Assembly (NCBI GenBank): GCA_910586295.1
Contig: CAJUGE010000066.1
Coordinates: forward strand, 1-22,703
Source of the DNA: an uncultured Bacilli bacterium
GTDB lineage: Bacteria > Bacillota_I > Bacilli_A > RF39 > UBA660
Reading direction: 5' to 3'
Length of the DNA: 22,703 nt
Shown: positions 7,228-15,382 of the stretch, piece by piece
How the letters are laid out: the number at the start of each line of letters is the position of its first letter
Position numbering within the stretch: the first letter of the stretch is position 1
The notes under the pieces: generated by a model
What the model saw: only the letters and a program-made list of their open reading frames with translations
Database searches by the model: none
What the model was told of the DNA's origin: nothing
Program-made: the position numbers and the translations under genes

Positions 7228-8880
7228 ATGTTAGAAGAAATGTTAGATACAATAGATTATCCTTTTAAAAATGATATAGAGCAATTTAAAATAAATATAA
7301 GTAAATTAAGAAATAAATTAGAATCTTCTTATAAAATAATAGGTTCAAGTTTATTAAAAGAATTGGAAAGTAGAATCGGTTCTTTAGAGAAGAAAATAAA
7401 TTCACCATTAAATAAGAATATAGTAACTGAAATACGTTTAGAGTTGTCTTTATTAGATAAAAAAATAGATGAATTAAATGCTTATTTTACTATGATAAAT
7501 AAAGTTAAGTATATTAGTGAATCTCTAGAGACAATTACAAAAGAAAATTTATTAGAATGGGTTGGAATGATGACTGAGTTGATTGATGAGTTAAATAGAA
7601 ATGAATTGTTTCATCTTAACAGCCAAAGTAAAAAAGTAGAGATGACTTATAAAGTCGCATATAATTTAATCAAAAAAGAAATTCTGATTAATCATAGTAG
7701 TTTATTATTAAGTGCTATAAAGGATGATGAAATAAGTAGTAGTTATATATGTAGATTAATATTTAGTGAAATAAAAGAAATATTTGATATGACTTGTGCT
7801 AATCCAAAAGCGATTAAAAACTTAGAAACAGTATTGTCTAAAATAACTTCTAATGAAATTGCTAGAGTACTTGATAATGAAGTAATTAAATCTATTCTTT
7901 TAGTAACTGATTATGAAGAACTAAAAGATTCCTTTCTTAAAGAATTTATGGGAGAAAGGGGACAGTTAGAAGTTGAACTTTTAAAAGAGAAGTCAACGAT
8001 TGATGATGATATATCAACTGCTATAGAGGAAAAGAAGAATAAAATATTGGAACTTAAAAAGAAAACTAAAAGCATTATAAGTCCAACCATTTTATTATTA
8101 ATGGTTATAAGTGCAATTGCTTCTGGAGTTGTGAGCTTAAATAACATAGATAAAAATAAAACAAAATATAATACTGAGACATTAATATATGTGGACACAT
8201 CTGACGAAATAATAAGGACTACAGATGTCGAAACTAAGTTAACAGATGCACTTCACACAGAATATAATCTTAACGGTGAACCATTTGAATTTGAGACAAA
8301 GAGAACACTTGAAATTTGTGGTGAAACATACTTTGATGAAAACTGGCATCCTTTATATACTTATACACTTTATGATGTTAATGATTACTTGTTTGAAGAT
8401 TATTCTAATTACGAAAAAATAGATGAAAGTGATTTACAGGATAAAATAATTGAAAGTGGAATAAAAAAAGGAGAACCATTATTTCGTTCAAAAGTAGAAA
8501 TTAAAACTCAAGATACTCGTAACAAAATACTTGATGAAGATACTATTAAAAGTAGAAAATTTTCAATTGCTCTATTGGGCTTTAATGTAATATTAAATTT
8601 TCCAGTTCAAACTTACTACCTATTTTCAAACCTTAAGAAAAGATTTAAATTAAAAAGTTTAATTAAGAAAAATACTCCTAAAATTGAAAGCTTAATAAAT
8701 AGATGTAATGATAATAAACTAAGAATTTCATATTTAAAAGAGCTTTCTAATCAACTTAAGGCACTGTCTCAAGTAGAATCATTCACTAGTGAAGAAATGG
8801 CTTTATTAGATGTCAGTGAGATAGAAAGTGAAAACAACAGGCTAATAAAGAAATTACATGAAGATATTGTCATTGACTAA
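7228..8880 (+). CDS. Array protein B: divergent two-helix membrane protein
   Basis: The most divergent member, 550 residues. The first 280 residues are Lys/Glu-rich and probably coiled coil (SRIGSLEKKINSP, SLLDKKIDELNAYF). Motifs aligned with other members are weaker but present: NEVIKSILLVTDYEEL for the SIIMC motif, then KKK, membrane helix 1 at about 285-305, an external domain with TLEICGETYFDENWHPLYTYTLYD matching the LKIYSEAY...YRDIKxYD motif of others, and membrane helix 2 at about 445-466. Its tail is shorter and ends acidic (KLHEDIVID) instead of in the basic KKYxxK of the others. AGGGAGA precedes the ATG, 13 bases after gene A. The last codons contain the -35 box of an internal promoter. 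Confidence 0.75.
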   Translation: MLEEMLDTIDYPFKNDIEQFKINISKLRNKLESSYKIIGSSLLKELESRIGSLEKKINSPLNKNIVTEIRLELSLLDKKIDELNAYFTMINKVKYISESLETITKENLLEWVGMMTELIDELNRNELFHLNSQSKKVEMTYKVAYNLIKKEILINHSSLLLSAIKDDEISSSYICRLIFSEIKEIFDMTCANPKAIKNLETVLSKITSNEIARVLDNEVIKSILLVTDYEELKDSFLKEFMGERGQLEVELLKEKSTIDDDISTAIEEKKNKILELKKKTKSIISPTILLLMVISAIASGVVSLNNIDKNKTKYNTETLIYVDTSDEIIRTTDVETKLTDALHTEYNLNGEPFEFETKRTLEICGETYFDENWHPLYTYTLYDVNDYLFEDYSNYEKIDESDLQDKIIESGIKKGEPLFRSKVEIKTQDTRNKILDEDTIKSRKFSIALLGFNVILNFPVQTYYLFSNLKKRFKLKSLIKKNTPKIESLINRCNDNKLRISYLKELSNQLKALSQVESFTSEEMALLDVSEIESENNRLIKKLHEDIVID

Positions 8881-8901
8881 TATGTTAAAAATAAATATAA
8901 T
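8873..8901 (+). promoter_or_regulatory. internal promoter of the array, before gene C
   Basis: TTGACT at 8873-8878, overlapping the gene B stop codon, and TATAAT at 8896-8901 are 17 bases apart, nearly consensus. It would drive genes C to G independently of A and B. Confidence 0.75.
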
Positions 8902-8931
8902 AATAGACATTTATAAAGGAAGTGTTGCAAG

Positions 8932-10407
8932 ATGGAATTATTCGCATTAGAGCCTAAACAAATTCAAAGATATGATGCTAATATTTCTTTAAAAGATAAG
9001 CTATTTAAAGGAGAAGATTGGCATCTAAAAGTTTACGAAAATAAAAGTAAAATGCCAGAATTATATAGCACTATATTAGGGCCTGTAAGGGACGAAAAAT
9101 CTTTATCAAAGTATATACAAAAATTAGAAGAACTAATTGATAAGTGGAATTCTATAACTAAACAGTATAGTGATTTTATAAAAGAAGAACTCTTAAAATC
9201 TATATACTACTATATAAAATTAGAACTATGCTTTAGTGAAAATAATCAAAGTAAGCTCTTAAAAAAGATTAAAGAAAGTAAATTTGAAGAGTATACTTTT
9301 AGCATGCTAGTAAAAGAAGATTTAAATACAATAAAGTTATATACTTTTATAGAACCTGAGATGTTAAAGTATTTAGAACGTACTGTTATGCTTAGTACAG
9401 ATATTTTAGATGATAATTTGATAAGAAGTATAATTATGTGTATGGATTATGATTTAATTAGAAAGGGAAGTAAAAGTTTGCTAGAAAGTAAACTATCTAC
9501 TATAGAAATATCGGATTATCATAATTCTAACTATAATGTAAGAAATAAAAGAGCAACTCATAAAACTTATTCGCATTGGAAAAGAAAGGATTCATTAAAA
9601 ACATCTCTTTTTACTTCTTTGCTAGCTCTTGCAGTAGGTGTTGGTGTATTTGTAGATGGTAAAATTGTTTCAAGCATAAAAGAAGTAGCGACAATAAAGA
9701 CTTATAAAACTAAAATAGAAACGTTTACATCTTTAGGTGGTTATACTGAAGAAGAAAAGTATTTTCCTAGATATGATAAACAGTCTTCTATATTAAAAGT
9801 GTATAGTGAAGCAACTCAAAGCGAAGAAGGTTTAGTGAGAACAGTAGACTATTATCAAATTTCAGATTTTGATACAACTGATGAATTAGAGAAATATTAT
9901 ACCTTAGATTTAAGTTTACTATCACCTTATTATACTGAAACAGTAAAAGTTACAGAAAATGGACAAAGTTATATAGAAATAGAAAGAACCACTCAAGACT
10001 TAACTGAATCAGTAGATGAGGTAGATTATGACGGCTATATAGGAATGTCAATACTTATATGTTTAATGACAGCGCTTATGCTACTTTTGCCAGGCGTTCC
10101 AGAAACTCTTAAATTAATAGATACCTTTAGAAACTATTTAATTGATAAAGAACTGTGTAAAAAATCAAAAAAACATTTATCTAATGCTTTAATACAAGCA
10201 CAACTTTTACTAGAGCAAAATGGACTTACTTTAGATGAAGCACTTAGAAGATGTGATGAAATAATAGGCTCTGATAGTCTTGATGAGCTTAGTGATGAAT
10301 ATAAGCAAATAATAGAAAGATACAAAGAAATAAGAAAAACACATACTGACTTAGAATCGTTATTAAAAGAAAAAGGCTTAAAAAGATTATTAAGAAAAAG
10401 AAAGTAG
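8932..10407 (+). CDS. Array protein C: two-helix membrane protein
   Basis: This 491-residue paralogue has the same order as A. Its cytoplasmic part carries KEELLKSIYYYIKLELCF and DDNLIRSIIMCMDYDLIRKGS. Membrane helix 1 is at about 225-246, after WKRKDSLKTS. The external domain starts KTYKTKIETFTSLGG and includes LKVYSEATQSEEGLVRTVDYY and DELEKYYTLDLSLL. Membrane helix 2 is at about 369-392. The C-terminal part is a charged helical segment with LRRCDEIIGSDSLDELSDEYK, ending KRLLRKRK. AAAGGAAG lies upstream of the ATG. It has its own promoter and overlaps its stop with the binding site of gene D (TAGGAG). Function is unknown. Confidence 0.8.
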   Translation: MELFALEPKQIQRYDANISLKDKLFKGEDWHLKVYENKSKMPELYSTILGPVRDEKSLSKYIQKLEELIDKWNSITKQYSDFIKEELLKSIYYYIKLELCFSENNQSKLLKKIKESKFEEYTFSMLVKEDLNTIKLYTFIEPEMLKYLERTVMLSTDILDDNLIRSIIMCMDYDLIRKGSKSLLESKLSTIEISDYHNSNYNVRNKRATHKTYSHWKRKDSLKTSLFTSLLALAVGVGVFVDGKIVSSIKEVATIKTYKTKIETFTSLGGYTEEEKYFPRYDKQSSILKVYSEATQSEEGLVRTVDYYQISDFDTTDELEKYYTLDLSLLSPYYTETVKVTENGQSYIEIERTTQDLTESVDEVDYDGYIGMSILICLMTALMLLLPGVPETLKLIDTFRNYLIDKELCKKSKKHLSNALIQAQLLLEQNGLTLDEALRRCDEIIGSDSLDELSDEYKQIIERYKEIRKTHTDLESLLKEKGLKRLLRKRK

Positions 10408-10415
10408 GAGTGTAT

Positions 10416-11960
10416 ATGGAATATGCTAAGGAATTAGTTAATGAAGAAAAAAAGCAAGAAAGAAGAAACGAAAGGTTATCTATACAAAATGGTTGTTCTG
10501 CACTTAGGAATTACTATCCCTCTCCTGCACATTTTTCTTTGTTTTGGAATTTAACAGTATTTAAAGAAATATCAAAAAGACCAAAACTAACAAATGATTA
10601 TCAGTGTTATAAAAGTAGTTTAGCTGTAGATGATGTAGAAGCACATATAAAATTTATTTTAATATTTATAGAAAATTATCAAAGATTAATAAAAGTAAAT
10701 GGAATGGATGAGTTTTTACAAGGTGAATTTCTTAAAGTAGTGTATGACTATATTAAAATAGAATTTGCTTATAATGGAACATCTAGTAGAATATTAAACT
10801 ATATAATAGAGAACAATTTTAATAAAGAAGTATTTATAAGTATGGTAAGAGATGATATTGAAGAAATCAATAAATCTTCTTTTGTAGATATTGAATTTTT
10901 AAAATATCTTCATATGTCTATTAAAGTACATGATTTACTATCACCACAAGTAATAAGAAATATAGTAATGTGTGCAGATTATGAATTAATAAAAGAAGCT
11001 AGTAAAAATACACTTGAGCATAATAAAGCTAACGTGTCTACAAATTTGAGTAGAATCCGAATAAGATTAAGAAATGAAATTGCTTATAAGAAAGAGGGAA
11101 TAAAAGATAAGAGAAAGATAGTAAATCAATTGCTTTTTAAAAGAACTATAGTATCATTTGCATTAATTGCAACTATAGCAGGAATAACTTTTGGTGCTAA
11201 AAGCATGGTAGATGATTTTGTAGAAACTAATGTACCGCCTAAGTTTAAAACAACATACACTACTTATTCTAATGTGGCAAGTCCAAGTGTAGAGGAAATA
11301 TATTCTGAAGTGATAAGAGATAATAATGCAACCTTAAAAATATATAGTGAAGCATATTTAGAAAATGGTATTCTCTATAGGGATATAAAAATGTATGACG
11401 TAGAAGGATTTACAGACACTAGTGTTTTGGATAAATATTTTAGTTATGATTTTAGTATTATAAAACCAATATATATAGATAATAAAGTAAAAGTAAAAGA
11501 AAATGAAATGACAGAAGAATATAGGGAGTTAACTATAGTTACTCAAGATAAGGAAGATGTGATTCATAGTATGAGTACATTAGACTACATAGTTTTTTTT
11601 ATGTTAACCATGAGTTTTTTAGGATGTGTACCTGTTACTACGGAAGCAATTTTTATTAAAAAGTCTAATAAAATATATAAAAAGAAAAATGAAGATTATG
11701 AATTACTTGTAGAAGAAGCAAGACAAAAAGTTCAAGAGTTAAACGGAGATATTGATAAAATAGGTAAATTCTTAAAAGAGTCTATAACATTATGTGATGA
11801 AATGATTGGGAAAGAAGATTTGGAAGAATTAACAGAAGAAGAAAAAGAATTAATTAAACAATATGAAAGCATTAGAAAAGATTATAGTGAATTGTTAGAT
11901 GAAATTACAACAGATGAAATAAATATATATATAAAGAAATATGAAAAGAAACATAGGTGA
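10416..11960 (+). CDS. Array protein D: two-helix membrane protein
   Basis: This 514-residue paralogue is closest to E, as shown by the shared GMDEFLQxEFLKVVYDxIK / NMDEFLQ block, SPQVIRNIVMCADYELIKE, the KRTIVxS approach to membrane helix 1 (about 245-265) and the KFKTTYTTYS start of the external domain. The external domain includes LKIYSEAYLENGILYRDIKMYDVEGF and DKYFSYDFS and ends in an acidic TQDKEDV stretch. Membrane helix 2 is at about 390-412, and a long Lys/Glu helical tail ends in KKYEKKHR. A GTG at 10410 is in frame, but TAGGAG at 10405-10410 fits the ATG at 10416, giving MEYAKEL. Confidence 0.8.
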   Translation: MEYAKELVNEEKKQERRNERLSIQNGCSALRNYYPSPAHFSLFWNLTVFKEISKRPKLTNDYQCYKSSLAVDDVEAHIKFILIFIENYQRLIKVNGMDEFLQGEFLKVVYDYIKIEFAYNGTSSRILNYIIENNFNKEVFISMVRDDIEEINKSSFVDIEFLKYLHMSIKVHDLLSPQVIRNIVMCADYELIKEASKNTLEHNKANVSTNLSRIRIRLRNEIAYKKEGIKDKRKIVNQLLFKRTIVSFALIATIAGITFGAKSMVDDFVETNVPPKFKTTYTTYSNVASPSVEEIYSEVIRDNNATLKIYSEAYLENGILYRDIKMYDVEGFTDTSVLDKYFSYDFSIIKPIYIDNKVKVKENEMTEEYRELTIVTQDKEDVIHSMSTLDYIVFFMLTMSFLGCVPVTTEAIFIKKSNKIYKKKNEDYELLVEEARQKVQELNGDIDKIGKFLKESITLCDEMIGKEDLEELTEEEKELIKQYESIRKDYSELLDEITTDEINIYIKKYEKKHR

Positions 11961-11965
11961 TATAA

Positions 11966-13438
11966 ATGAATGCTTATCAAGAAATGCCAAAAGAAAAAAA
12001 TGATAGAAGAGATGAAGTAAAGACACTGTTAACTAATTTAAGAAATTATCATATGCGATTAGTTGTTTATAGAAATATATATAAAAGACCAGAGTTAGAT
12101 TCAAATGAGCTTAGTGAAAAAGTAGAGTTTATAAAACACTTTATAGCAAATTGGGAAAGTTTAATAGTCAAAAATAACATGGATGAATTTCTTCAAAATG
12201 AATTTTTAAAAGTTGTTTATGATACTATAAAACTAGAATTAATAACAAACATTTATAATAGTGAACTATTAGAATTTATTATAAATCATGACTTTAAACT
12301 TAGAATGTTTAGAAATATGATAAAAGAAGATATAACTGAAATAAAATCTAGTACATTTGCAAATTTAGAGCTTATTAACTACTTAACTAGAGCATTAGAA
12401 GTAAAAGATATTTTATCTAATGAAGTTATAAGAATTATTATAATGTGTAATGATTATGAAAAGATTAGAGAAGGTAATAGTAAATACTTGGACAATCAAA
12501 ACAAAAAATTAAATAGTGAATTATCTAATGTAAAAACAAGAGTTAAACGTGAAATCACACATATAAAAGACAACATTAGAGAATTAAGAAAAAAGCTAAT
12601 TAAACAACTGATAAAGAGAACTATAGTACCATCAATTTTGGCTTTTATTATTTTGTTAGGTGGAGTTGGAATAAAATATGCTATAGATAATATGGTTCAA
12701 GATAATGCTGTAGAAAAATTTAATACAACTTATACAACTTACTCTAGTATAGGAAGTAAAGAAGAAGAAACTAAATATGAAGAAGTACTATTAGAAGACT
12801 CGGTTATAATGACAATTTATAATAAGCCATATTTAGTGGATGGAAGCCTATTTAGAACTGTAAAAACATATGAAATAGATGGATTTGACGAAGCTTCTCT
12901 TGAAGAATATTTTAGTATTGACTTTAGTAATATACCTATAAAACCATTAAAAGAAGAAACTATAGAATTAACTAGTAGTGACTCTCTAGAAGAATATAGG
13001 GAAGTAACTCTAATTGCTCAAGATAAAGAAGATTTAGAAAAAACAATAAAAGAACTTAAATTATCAGATTATGCGTTTGGGATAGGAGGTGCTTTATTTG
13101 TACCTACTATATTGTCTATTCTTTTATCTATAAAAACTTGCTCGTTTAATACTAAAGAAATAAATAAAACAAAAGAACAGCTAGAAAAAGAAATAGAAAT
13201 TTGGAAGAGAGAATTAAATAAATTAATTAAAGACTTAGAAAGTATGTATCCAAAAATATTTGAATCTTCTAAGATATGTGAAGAAATAGTTGGTTATGAG
13301 GACTTTAGTGAGCTAAAAGAAAAATATAAACAAGTAATAGAAGAAAGTAATAGAATAAATGAAGAACAAGCCTTTTTATTAGCAGATTTAGAAAGTGAAA
13401 TTGCCAATAAATTAATTAAAAAATATAAAAGAAAGTGA
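11966..13438 (+). CDS. Array protein E: two-helix membrane protein
   Basis: This 490-residue paralogue begins MNAYQEM and carries NNMDEFLQNEFLKVVYDTIKLEL, SNEVIRIIIMCNDYEKIREG, a basic segment (RELRKKLIKQLIKRT), membrane helix 1 at about 220-240, an external domain beginning KFNTTYTTYSSIGSK with the variant IYNKPYLVDGSLFRTVKTYEIDGF and LEEYFSIDFS, membrane helix 2 at about 368-390, and a coiled-coil tail (TKEQLEKEIEIWKRELNKLIKDLE) ending KKYKRK. AGGTG at 11955-11959 is overlapped by the stop of gene D. High identity with D suggests a recent tandem duplication. Function is unknown. Confidence 0.8.
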   Translation: MNAYQEMPKEKNDRRDEVKTLLTNLRNYHMRLVVYRNIYKRPELDSNELSEKVEFIKHFIANWESLIVKNNMDEFLQNEFLKVVYDTIKLELITNIYNSELLEFIINHDFKLRMFRNMIKEDITEIKSSTFANLELINYLTRALEVKDILSNEVIRIIIMCNDYEKIREGNSKYLDNQNKKLNSELSNVKTRVKREITHIKDNIRELRKKLIKQLIKRTIVPSILAFIILLGGVGIKYAIDNMVQDNAVEKFNTTYTTYSSIGSKEEETKYEEVLLEDSVIMTIYNKPYLVDGSLFRTVKTYEIDGFDEASLEEYFSIDFSNIPIKPLKEETIELTSSDSLEEYREVTLIAQDKEDLEKTIKELKLSDYAFGIGGALFVPTILSILLSIKTCSFNTKEINKTKEQLEKEIEIWKRELNKLIKDLESMYPKIFESSKICEEIVGYEDFSELKEKYKQVIEESNRINEEQAFLLADLESEIANKLIKKYKRK

Positions 13439-13443
13439 TATAA

Positions 13444-13832
13444 ATGGAACAAGCACTAGTGGGAGAACAAATAATTTATTTAAAAACTAACTTTAAAAGT
13501 AAGGAATTTTATGACAATGGATTATGGAAACTAACTATAAACATAGAAAAAAGAGGCAAATCAAAGTTGGAGAATCCCCAAACAAACAACTTAGAATTGT
13601 ATGTAAATTTTCTAAGTGCTTGCATTAATCACTTTCAAGAAATATGTGAGTTAAATAATACTACTAACAGAAATACTAGTAAAATACATAGTACTATAAT
13701 AAAGAACTATCTTCAAAATATAGAGAAATTACTACATATTATGATATAATATGTAGTAAGTATGAAGAATTAAGTAAGTCATTTGCTCAAGATGAAATAC
13801 ATAAACTAATCAAAAAATATGAAAGAAAGTAG
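13444..13832 (+). pseudogene. Remnant of a seventh array gene with internal deletion
   Basis: An open frame of 101 codons from the ATG at 13444 resembles the N-terminal part of the array proteins: LWKLTINIEKRGKSKL matches the FWNLTVFKEISKRPKL of protein D. It stops at 13747-13749. In another frame, from about 13692 to the TAG at 13830, the DNA still encodes an array-type C-terminus: YEELSKSFAQDEIHKLIKKYERK, close to the ending of E. Both membrane helices, the external domain and most of the rest, about 350 residues, are missing. The junction before it (GTGATATAAATG) repeats that before gene E. This is a decayed copy; the short N-terminal peptide could still be made. Confidence 0.8.
13729..13759. 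repeat. 14-bp perfect palindrome inside the array remnant
   Basis: TTACTACATATTAT (13729-13742) and ATAATATGTAGTAA (13746-13759) are exact inverted copies around GAT. It lies in the decayed gene close to where the N- and C-terminal fragments meet and shares the ACTACATAT core with the hairpin at 5652-5691. Confidence 0.7.
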
Positions 13833-13842
13833 GGAGATACAG

Positions 13843-15333
13843 ATGGAAAACTATCAAGAATTATTAGAAACTGAACAAAAAAGTAAAATTGATATTATTA
13901 AATTGAAGGAAAGAATAGATGGACTTGGTTGGAGCATCAAAGTATTATATAATGATTCGTTAGTACTATTAAATGACAGTGGTTATGGAGAAAATGTAGG
14001 TAATTTTGATTTATATATTCACGCTGTTAAGTGGTTAACAATGAATATAAATCGTGGTGCTTATACTTTAGATGAAAAAGAGATTATTAAAAGAATTATA
14101 TATCATTACTTAAAATTAGAAGTTTTATATAAAAAGAATGAAAGTAGTCAAATTATAGATAGTATAAGATTAGATAATGAACTCTTAGAATATACGGAGA
14201 ACAACATAAAGAAAGAAATCAGAGATATTGTTTCATCTTCATTTGGAAATCCTACATTAATAACTCATTTAGAAAGGGTATTAAAAGTACAAAATGCTTT
14301 GTTAGATGAAGAAGTTATAAGAAGTATAGTTAGATGTAATAATCCTTCATTAGTAAGAAATATTAATAAAGAATTGATAACTAGTAGTAAAGAAAGAATC
14401 AAGTCTGAATTATCAAAGTTAAAAGAAAAATTTTCTAAGCTTGCAGATTATTATGTAAATTTTAAGAGTGGTGTATGGAACTTGAGATTTAAAAAAGGTT
14501 CTTTAATTTTCAGCACAGTATGGCTTTTATTAATTACAGAAGTCTTCATTACTGCTGGTGTAAAAATACCTAGTATTTTAAAGAATGGTGGGGCTAGGGA
14601 TTATAAAGCGACTATAGAAAGTGTTTCATCACTAGGTGAAAAAGAGAATACTAATGAATACTTAGCAAGTGATACACCATCTAGAATACTTGAAGTATAT
14701 AGTGAAACATATGAGAGTGATGGTCTATACTATAAAGATATAGATACATATGATTTTTCTGGCTTTGAAACAACTAGTGACTTAGAAAAATATTTTAGTG
14801 TAGATTTAGAATTTTTAGGCTTAGAACCTATTAGTACTGATACAGTTCAAGTTGAAAAGGATTTTTCAATAGATGAATATAAAGTTATAAAAAATATTAC
14901 TTTAGATTTTAATGATAAGAGAATGGCTAATAAAACTTTTGATAAAGTGATGAGAGTGGCTTTAGGAACATTTGGCTATGTACTATTAATAGGCATTGCA
15001 GGTGGAATTCCTGGCATGCCATTACAACAACTTGTTAATGTGTTAAAAAAATCAGATGAATTAAAGAGTGAAAAATCTAATTTTGAAGAACAAAAAGCTA
15101 TATATTTAGAAGTCATCAAAGAAATTGAACAGTGCTTAAAATCTAATAACATTGAATTAGGAGATATTCATACATTATATGAGGAAATACAAACAATGGC
15201 AATGATTGATGGTTTAACTCCAGAAGAAATTAATTTAATTAAAGAATATGAAGAATTAAAAGGAGAAACAGAGATTATATCGTCCTCAAGTTCCTATAAA
15301 AAGTTAAAAAAACTACTTGGCAAAAACTTGTGA
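13843..15333 (+). CDS. Array protein G: two-helix membrane protein, last of the array
   Basis: This 496-residue paralogue begins MENYQELLE. It has KEIIKRIIYHYLKLEVLY, DEEVIRSIVRCNNPSLVRN, membrane helix 1 at about 219-241, an external domain with YKATIESVSSLGEKE, LEVYSETYESDGLYYKDIDTYDFSGF and DLEKYFSVDLEF, membrane helix 2 at about 372-394 (with GIAGGIPGMPL) and an acidic/basic helical tail. An upstream in-frame GTG at 13819 lies inside the C-terminal coding part of the remnant. The AGGGAG at 13831-13836 fits the ATG at 13843. Cys replaces the usual acidic or Asp position in the xIVRCNN motif region only slightly, so the domain looks intact. Function is unknown. Confidence 0.8.
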   Translation: MENYQELLETEQKSKIDIIKLKERIDGLGWSIKVLYNDSLVLLNDSGYGENVGNFDLYIHAVKWLTMNINRGAYTLDEKEIIKRIIYHYLKLEVLYKKNESSQIIDSIRLDNELLEYTENNIKKEIRDIVSSSFGNPTLITHLERVLKVQNALLDEEVIRSIVRCNNPSLVRNINKELITSSKERIKSELSKLKEKFSKLADYYVNFKSGVWNLRFKKGSLIFSTVWLLLITEVFITAGVKIPSILKNGGARDYKATIESVSSLGEKENTNEYLASDTPSRILEVYSETYESDGLYYKDIDTYDFSGFETTSDLEKYFSVDLEFLGLEPISTDTVQVEKDFSIDEYKVIKNITLDFNDKRMANKTFDKVMRVALGTFGYVLLIGIAGGIPGMPLQQLVNVLKKSDELKSEKSNFEEQKAIYLEVIKEIEQCLKSNNIELGDIHTLYEEIQTMAMIDGLTPEEINLIKEYEELKGETEIISSSSSYKKLKKLLGKNL

Positions 15334-15365
15334 ATTATTCGTTAAAATATGATAAAATATCATAT
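15328..15365 (+). promoter_or_regulatory. promoter with palindrome for the HipA-like gene
   Basis: TAAAAT at 15353-15358 has an extended-type TG at 15350-15351 and a poor -35 (TTGTGA at 15328-15333, 19-base spacer). ATATGAT (15347-15353) and ATCATAT (15359-15365) form a 7-bp palindrome centred on the -10, a position where a bound repressor would block transcription. The repressor is not identified. Confidence 0.45.
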
Positions 15366-15382
15366 AGAGAGTAGGTGTTTTT

